A DNA stretch of 64,000 nucleotides from Elmis aenea. Its lineage: Eukaryota; Arthropoda; Insecta; Coleoptera; Elmidae. The stretch lies in contig OX393577.1 of assembly GCA_947652605.1 (NCBI GenBank), positions 66,922,108-66,986,107 on the forward strand, written 5' to 3'. Each line of letters begins with the position of its first letter. Positions within the stretch are counted from its first letter, which is position 1. A program made the position numbers and the translations under genes. A model generated the notes under the pieces. That model saw nothing but the letters and a program-made list of their open reading frames with translations. It did not search any database and was not told the origin of the DNA. Positions 57,769 through 64,000 of the stretch are shown piece by piece.

Positions 57769-59750
57769 TAAGGACTAAATGTTTGTTCCTGAGGAACTGT
57801 GCCTGTATAACAAAACTTCGTAGCAGGGGTTTCAAATGTACCACAGTTTTTTGTTGTGTACCACTTCAGATACTAAAAATCCAAAAGACGGAACTTAATT
57901 CTGCAATTTGTTTGCTCCATTTATATTACATTTAATCCATTACAAATATTGTACTTTTATTAAAAAAGCATTTTCATGTATCCATTTTAATATTTAATGG
58001 GTTTCGATTATAATTTTACAACATTGCTTATCATTGCTTCTACTGCGGTACCTACTCGATATATTCATTTTCCAATAATCCATTTCACAGACAAAAAAAA
58101 TGTCACAAGGCGATTGTTTTGTTAAGACGTTATTATGACGTTCAAAGTGTAAATAATGAAGTATTAATATCAAATTAGAACTAAATAATAATTTACTTTA
58201 AAACTTAGTTTATGTTTACGAATTAAAATGGTTGCAAAAATATCCGAAGTTGTGACCTGTGAAATTTCATGCTTAAAATATGTAAACGAAGCTTTGGAAA
58301 ATATTTATTGGAGGTAAAAACTAACGAATATTTTACATTTTTCAGTAACTATTATTTCCCATGCGCAATTGGGTGCATTCCCAACTTTAAATTGTCGTTG
58401 CCCCACATATAACTAACGAAAAGTTCGGCTAGATGTACTGTTTTATTTTTTATCAGATGTTGAAGTACCCAATTAATTTTTTTTTTCATTTGGTTTTTGT
58501 CACATTCTTACATTCCTTTGTCTAGTTGGCAGATGAACTCCAAAAGTATGTAGGAGCATTATAGCCTCTAGTGGCCAGCCATTACGTTTACAGTTTTTGT
58601 CACAAGCATGGTATACTTAATTCCGGACATTTAACACGCATTTATTTATTAGCTTTGTGTTCTAAATTTCATAATATAAAGTATTAGAGCGTTCCATTTT
58701 AAAAACAGAGTCAACATTTATAAATAGATTTCACCAAAAAAAGATTACCTTCATACACATTTTATTAAAACCGTTGGGCAAAAAGGACCAAAAAAGAATT
58801 ACATTGCTAGAAACAGCATGAACAGGATGAAAGTAATATATTTTTGTTTTTATTTAATTTCTCGTAGAGTATAACAAGTTTTTTTATGGCCAAATTGATT
58901 TAATGATAGATTGGACATTTGTCTTCCTCCCAAGATATTTATTTCATGTGTTTCGTAAAGCACATGTGAGATTTGTTTTTCTATAATAAGACAGCTGTTA
59001 CTTCCAATTTCAACGTTAGGGCTAAAAGTAACAAAGATCGGGGTAAGTTCTAACGGCAAAATAATTTAAACAGCTCATAATTAGTGGGTAAATAGTATTC
59101 AACAAAATTTAATTTGATTCCAAAATACACGTTAGCAAAATGAAAACATTCTTTGGTGCAATAAATACAAAATATTGAGTGAACATTATTAATATTCAAA
59201 AATGTGAAATAAAAGGATACAACAAATTGGAAAATTAATCCGACAAGTTTTGTATATTCTCTTCTACGAAGAAAACCACCAATTATGTGCTAAGAGTGAA
59301 CATTTGCAAGTGAAAACATTGATTGGGGTTGGCTGTAACAATGTTACTTTTGACCCCAAGTGTACACAAAACAAATTGGAGGAAATTCACAATTAACCAT
59401 GATTCCAACGTCAAATTGTATTGCATCCACCAATAGCCAACAAAATTTAGAACATAATAATCTAGGTACTTTTTTGTTCCTCTTTTAGGTATCGCCAAAA
59501 AGTTACTCGACTGATGACACAACGCATTAAGTTTTAGGCGGAAAATAGTGACTCGGGCTGGCAAAAACTTAACCTCTACGACAGATGAAAATTAGCAATG
59601 TAGGTAGAAGCTGGATGTAAATGAACATTGCACAAGCGCTTAGGGCGACTTATAACAAAAATTAAAGAAACTATAGGCACTGTTAAAACCTACCCGTGTT
59701 ACGTTCATCCATATCAAGATCACGCTATATTGTATTTTTTTTTTTTTTAA
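57769..59750. other. Unassigned AT-rich sequence
   Basis: AGCAGGGGTTTCAAATGTACC at about 57823 resembles a hAT end, but no partner was found. Minus frames at 58850-59059 and 59283-59564 have no motif I can name; they lie upstream of a piggyBac relic and could be other decayed parts. Confidence 0.3.
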
Positions 59751-59754
59751 ATTA

Positions 59755-60205
59755 CGCTATTATCAAATACAAACGAAACTGGTTAAATGTCTGAAGGTAA
59801 CAAGAAGATACCGCAAATAATAATTGACTATATTGAAACACAATCAAGTGTAGATACCATGGACAAGTCTGTTCGAACATATATTGTAAAGAGACAAACA
59901 CGAAGATGGCCTGTTGCAGTTTCTTTATAATATTATAGATATTAGTGTCCTTAACATAAATATAGATTGGCAAGCAAAAGAGGTATACAAACGGCGACAG
60001 TTCCTCATGCAACTAGGAAAACAACTAGCAGCTACTGACACAGAGTTACAACTTCACAGAGGCACTTAGTTACAACTGAAACGTGTTAGATGTTGGGAAG
60101 GTCCAAGAAGTTTATATAGAAAGCAACCATTGCAGCCCCTTTCTGTGCAAAAATCACTTGTTCGTCATGCAAACCTAACATAAACGTAGATTAGTTTTTT
60201 TTTAT
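59755..60205 (+). pseudogene. piggyBac transposase, C-terminal relic
   Basis: Plus strand: IIIDYIETQSSVDTMDKSVR, TYIVKRQTRRWPVAV, then after a +1 shift FLYNIIDISVLNINIDWQAK and RRQFLMQLGKQLAA. This is the piggyBac block GVDxMDxxxxxYxxxRxTRRWPxxxFYNxxDxxxxNxxI...FLxxLGxxL, including the Asp of VDTMD, the last catalytic position in piggyBac. A Cys-rich tail (APFCAKITCSSC) near 60135-60180 fits the C-terminal zinc-binding domain. At least one frameshift and a stop. The Gly before VDTMD is Ser. N-terminal domains and ends were not found. The pogo element starts 20 bp downstream. Confidence 0.82.
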
Positions 60206-60227
60206 AGTTATTATTTAAAATCAAGTA

Positions 60228-61681
60228 ATGTAAATGTGGGAGTAATTGACACTTAGACAAGATGAACAATTTAAAAAATGTATATTGCTCAGAAAAATTG
60301 ACATATACTTCTCTGGGTTTATGGAAAAGAAATGTGTATTTATAAATATCTTCATTGTGTTCACAAAATTTTTGTAATGTGATACCATTTTGAAACTGAT
60401 TATTTTATTATTTATAAGAATATTCACCAGTAATTGACATAGCAAAAATCGGTATGTACCAGTAATTGACATCCTTTGTGGGTATAGTTGACATCAAAGA
60501 ACCATTATTTTTTAAATAAAAAATTCTTATGTAAAGTTTGCAATTCTTACAGTTATTGAGTATTGAACATTTGAATGGTGTACTAAACATATTCCTATAA
60601 AAACTTTGGTATAAAATTACTATACTAAGTAAATAAACATATTACTAAAATAACTATCCTAAACATTTGAACTGCTGAAAATTGTATTCAAACAACAATC
60701 GTTTCCTTCTATCTGTTTGAGAAGTGGGTAGTTTCTAAATGATATTAATTATTTTACCAACAAAATATTTAACAGTTGTTTTTGTGAAAATTTTCATAAT
60801 TATAAAATTATTCATAGCGAATGTCTCTCTGTCTTTATTAATATTTTGTGAGTCTTCATAAAAATCATTGTATCATTCATCGAGATTTGTTAACTGAAAA
60901 CTTGTGTCCATCGTCGAGGAACCCGACTGTACCCAATCTTCTTCAGATTTGCTACTAGAACTTGCAATCTATTACGTCTTCTTCTTCTCTAGAAAGTATT
61001 GTTTTTGGCCCCATTTTTCTTTCAATTGGGCTTTTTCCTTTGGCTTTGTAAAGCAGAGTAATTCTGGGCACTTTATGTTTTTTAGCTGCAGTAGCTACAG
61101 GCATTCCAAGTCGAACATCCTCTAGAGCATTTTTTATATCTTCTTCAGGATATGCTAACATTTTACCTTTGATGGGAGGCATATCCACTTAGGTTAAAAT
61201 CTTTTTCCAAGCAAGAGTTTAAACGCACCAATAATTGACAGCCATGTCAACTACTGGTAAACATAAGAGATATGATCACCAGTAGTTGACATACTAAAAC
61301 CATGATCAAAAATAACCGCTACACTAATACTTGCAAGTTTAAAACACTAAATAATAACCAGTAACAACATGTAACAACACAATTATCTATATTAATGTGT
61401 TCAAGAGAATAAAAATCACTTCAACAACTTTACTTATCTCCTTTAAATCGAATAGAAAAATTTAATATATCTGAATGCTCACAACTTTTTACGTGAAGGA
61501 TTATGTCATGTTAAAATGACTGTTCTCAGTGTTGTCAGGATATAAACAAACAAAAGTAAAGTACAAAATTACCAGATGGCACTAAACGTGTGGATGTAAC
61601 AACAACCGAACTGTCTTTATAAGGATTTAAAAACTAACATGTCAACTACTACATCGGTGTCAATTATACCCACATTTACCT
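60228..61681 (-). mobile_element. pogo/Tigger-type deletion derivative
   Basis: Inverted ends GTAAATGTGGG..TAATTGACAC on both sides are flanked by TA (60226-60227; 61682-61683). The motif AGTAATTGACA or TGTCAACTACT recurs at least nine times: about 60241, 60296, 60430, 60462, 60485, 61226, 61240, 61270, 61637 and 61657, concentrated toward both ends. It carries one transposase fragment (next entry). Confidence 0.8.
60955..61188 (-). pseudogene. Pipsqueak-type helix-turn-helix of pogo transposase
   Basis: A 77-residue frame: YPEEDIKNALEDVRLGMPVA, TAAKKHKVPRITLLYKAKGK, then LSREEEDVI. The psq-type HTH pattern (Y.EEDL..AL..V..G.S...AAK.YGVPR.TL..) and the following LT.EEE..I linker to the CENP-B-like domain are clear. 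The DDE domain is missing. It starts at an ATG near the element's right side and stops shortly after the linker. It might still bind the repeated AGTAATTGACA sites; that is inference. Confidence 0.85.
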
Positions 61682-61683
61682 TA

Positions 61684-63264
61684 CTAGTAAATATTTTTGA
61701 GTATTTAACACTACCATTTAAACAAGGTGTACCAAGCTTGGTATAAAGTTTTTACTTGGTAATCATGGTTCTGTACAGTACAGAGCTATAGGGTCAGTAA
61801 TGACCCCAGTGGTATTACCTGTCATTAAAACAATACGGTAATATGAAGGTTAAGAGGATTTAAGTGTATAGGGTAATAACTAATTTATTATAATTAAAAA
61901 AATTCGACATTAGAAAGCAGGAAAATGAAAAACTGCACATAAACGTTTAACTTTTCATCGACAACGGGTTGTTAAACTTTAAATCTCCTTCAACTGCACT
62001 TTATATCGACAGAATTACGGCTAATAAAATTCCCTACCCTTCATAGCGACAAGTGTTGAGGTAGTTAATAAAACAACCAATAAATAACGCAATATGACAA
62101 CTCCGTAAAAGTAATAGAGAATGGAAACATAAAAATATTAATGGCAGGAATAGGTCCCGAATAATAGCGGACATCAAGCGGTCGCTTCTTAATTCACGAG
62201 GAAGCAATAAAAAAAGTTTTCGGTCTGACTAGCGAATTTATTATGAAATGTGGCCCACAAATAAAATACATATCATCATAAGAGTATTATTTTTTGGGTT
62301 GTCGATCGGTTCGCCTTAGGTCTCTATATACCGACAGCCCCTAATATATGGCTGTATTATACTAATGCACGCGGGGTGCAAGGCGGAGGGAGGAATACCA
62401 TGACATTTATTACCAATAAGCGTTGATATATTTTCCACGGTTAGTTCTGTCGGTTTTTCTATTTTATTTGTTAGATATTTTATACGAACAAATTTCAATT
62501 TAGTTGTATTAAAAGACCACTCAGCAAATTCGAGTATAAAAGAGAGAAGACCGAATGTTCCAGCTGTAATTCAATAGTTCGTATTGGATGAAGCCTCATG
62601 TGGTCACGTAATGTGACAGCGATTATCAGATTCATGACTCGAGCTACTCCCCCTAGATTTGTAAAGTACTGATGAAATGCAAACGACCCCTGATTTATTA
62701 CGATGTTCGGCAAAGGGTGGTGATAAACAAGCTGCAGTCGAAAAGGAAAATAAAAATAAGAAACACGGCCTACCCTGTAAAAACTTGCACCACAAAAACT
62801 GGTAAGTCTGTTTATCACTCTGATTTATTACATAATTAAATGTGCATTATAAAAAGTACACTATCTAAAGGAATAATTTGATAACTCTTTGGTTTCTATT
62901 GCAAACATTGATCTTTATACCGGGTTAGAAGAAGTCCCAAAACATCATCACCAAACGTTTAATTTTAAAATAAACACAGAATAAAAATACATGTAGGTAC
63001 CTACAGTCAGTTTGTGTCAAATTTTATTGTTGCTTATAATTAAAAACTTTGATAATGGCAGTAAAAATTACATAGATCTAGTTAAAATTGTAATGCTTCT
63101 GTAACTTTTATTGCCATTTTCAATATTTTTAATGATAAAGTACTTACAGTAAACGTTGACAAAAAGCTGGAAGTCGTTAGATGCATCTTAATTTTGTGTG
63201 AGTTATTTTTTCAGCTATTTTGTTAACTTTATTTTAAAATCAAACCCTCGATGACGATGTTATA
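61684..63264. other. Unassigned sequence
   Basis: Short minus-strand frames at 62316-62498 and 62495-62818 have no motif. No repeats recognised. Confidence 0.35.
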
Positions 63265-63270
63265 AAATGC

Positions 63271-63345
63271 AGGGATGACCTGATTTAAATCATGATTGGA
63301 ATCAGCTGATTCTTTAATTAAAATCATGATTTAAACCAGTTTTTA
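63271..63345. repeat. Possible hAT terminus with TGATTTAAATCA repeats
   Basis: CAGGGATGACCTGATTTAAATCATG followed by AATCATGATTTAAACCA resembles one class of hAT ends rich in GATTTAAATCA palindromes. A partner end was not found. Confidence 0.35.
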
Positions 63346-63542
63346 TTTATTTTCACGATTCAACGTCACATATAAATTAAATGCACGTTTTACTTCCACC
63401 CGCTAAACAATCGCCAGAAATATTGTCTATTGGCTTCTTATAGGTCAGGCAGAAATAAAGTCTCTGCAGGAATTTTCTTGTTCCGGTAGATTTACTTTGT
63501 AAATTTTCACAATAATAATTAATTTTGTGGTCAAAAGATTTA

Positions 63543-64000
63543 CAGGCTCATTCAAAAAGTCTGCAACAATTGGAAAAGTTTTTTATTATCAATTTCTCAG
63601 AAAATTTTATCCTTGATTAAAGTTGATGCATGACCTCAAACTAATAATGGAAAAAAAAATCATATAACACCAGATTTAAACGATTTTAGAAATATTCGGA
63701 AGAGTAAAGCGCCCTTATTTTGAAAAAAGTTTTAAAAAAGTAGTTTACCACATAAAAATAATATTAATTAAATTATCGTCTTTCCTTGATTTTTTTAACT
63801 CCTTAAATAAAAGCACTTTAATATTGCGAATTGTTCTAAAATCGCTAAAAGCTAATGTTTTATGAACTTTTATGTAACTTAAAATTAGTTTTAGATCATG
63901 CTCCAACTTTAATCAGGAATAAAATTATTTGAGAACCATAATAAAAAACTTTTCCATTTGTTGCAGACTTTTTGGATGTTAAAATTACTATAAAAAAAAA
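63543..64000. mobile_element. Short relative of the 51.9-kb mariner-type element
   Basis: TACAGGCTCATTCAAAAAGTCTGCAACA at the left and TTGTTGCAGACTTTTTGGATG at the right; arms of about 105 bp (63545-63655 and 63868-63985) are inverted copies. Internal AGAGTAAAGCGCCC and the trailing GATGTTAAAA also match 51886-52800. Deleted for the transposase. May run past the window end. Confidence 0.75.

Noticed and set aside
57820..57860. hAT end (CAGGGGTTTCAAATGTACC)
   Set aside because: No matching partner end or duplication found.
1..64000. tRNA, rRNA, bacterial promoters or operons
   Set aside because: No cloverleaf or rRNA signature seen by eye, and the content is eukaryotic transposons.

Overview
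The window is AT-rich nuclear DNA from a metazoan, most likely an insect. That inference rests on its transposon content: Penelope, I/Jockey-type LINEs, mariner, pogo, piggyBac, hAT, and many short elements ending in an ACAGGGTGT-type motif. A beetle is plausible but not shown. I found no host gene, tRNA, rRNA or CRISPR that I could support. Nearly everything recognisable is a transposable element, an element relic or a tandem repeat, often nested.

Layout. 0-9 kb: an 8-bp-TSD hAT MITE (57-622), a perfect-looking hairpin (688-831), a broken LINE reverse transcriptase (2210-4240) split by a 0.9-kb foldback, a second rearranged LINE on the minus strand (5440-7036) split by another foldback, and a LINE 3' end (7078-7300). 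10-14 kb: a TA-flanked MITE, twin head-to-tail MITEs sharing TAA target sites (10739-11618), and a 1.55-kb foldback (12543-14092). 15-25 kb: foldbacks embedded in a diverged ~160-bp satellite, an unrelated ~155-bp array, and paired dispersed repeats. 26-35 kb: a mariner relic, a LINE fragment split by a deleted hAT element with 8-bp target duplications, and the best-preserved element, a Penelope-like element (32579-35106) with RT plus GIY-YIG endonuclease, 50-bp inverted ends, a 13-bp TSD and a hammerhead-like motif. 36-41 kb: two more arrays of the ~160-bp satellite and a GC-rich ~72-bp minisatellite. 42-47 kb: a hAT element with a pogo-type element nested in it, a short MITE, and a 5'-truncated LINE with an open 382-codon RT. 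51-64 kb: a mariner-type element keeping its DNA-binding domain and a smaller relative, a foldback inserted inside the arm of a mariner-derived foldback, a piggyBac transposase relic, and a pogo/Tigger deletion derivative.

The genes do not form a host pathway. The common theme is non-autonomous elements that keep binding ends, and sometimes only the DNA-binding or zinc-binding part of a transposase, together with many palindromic elements. Coordinates of repeat edges were read by eye and carry a few bases of uncertainty unless a target duplication is stated. Family names are from protein and terminus motifs, not from a database search.
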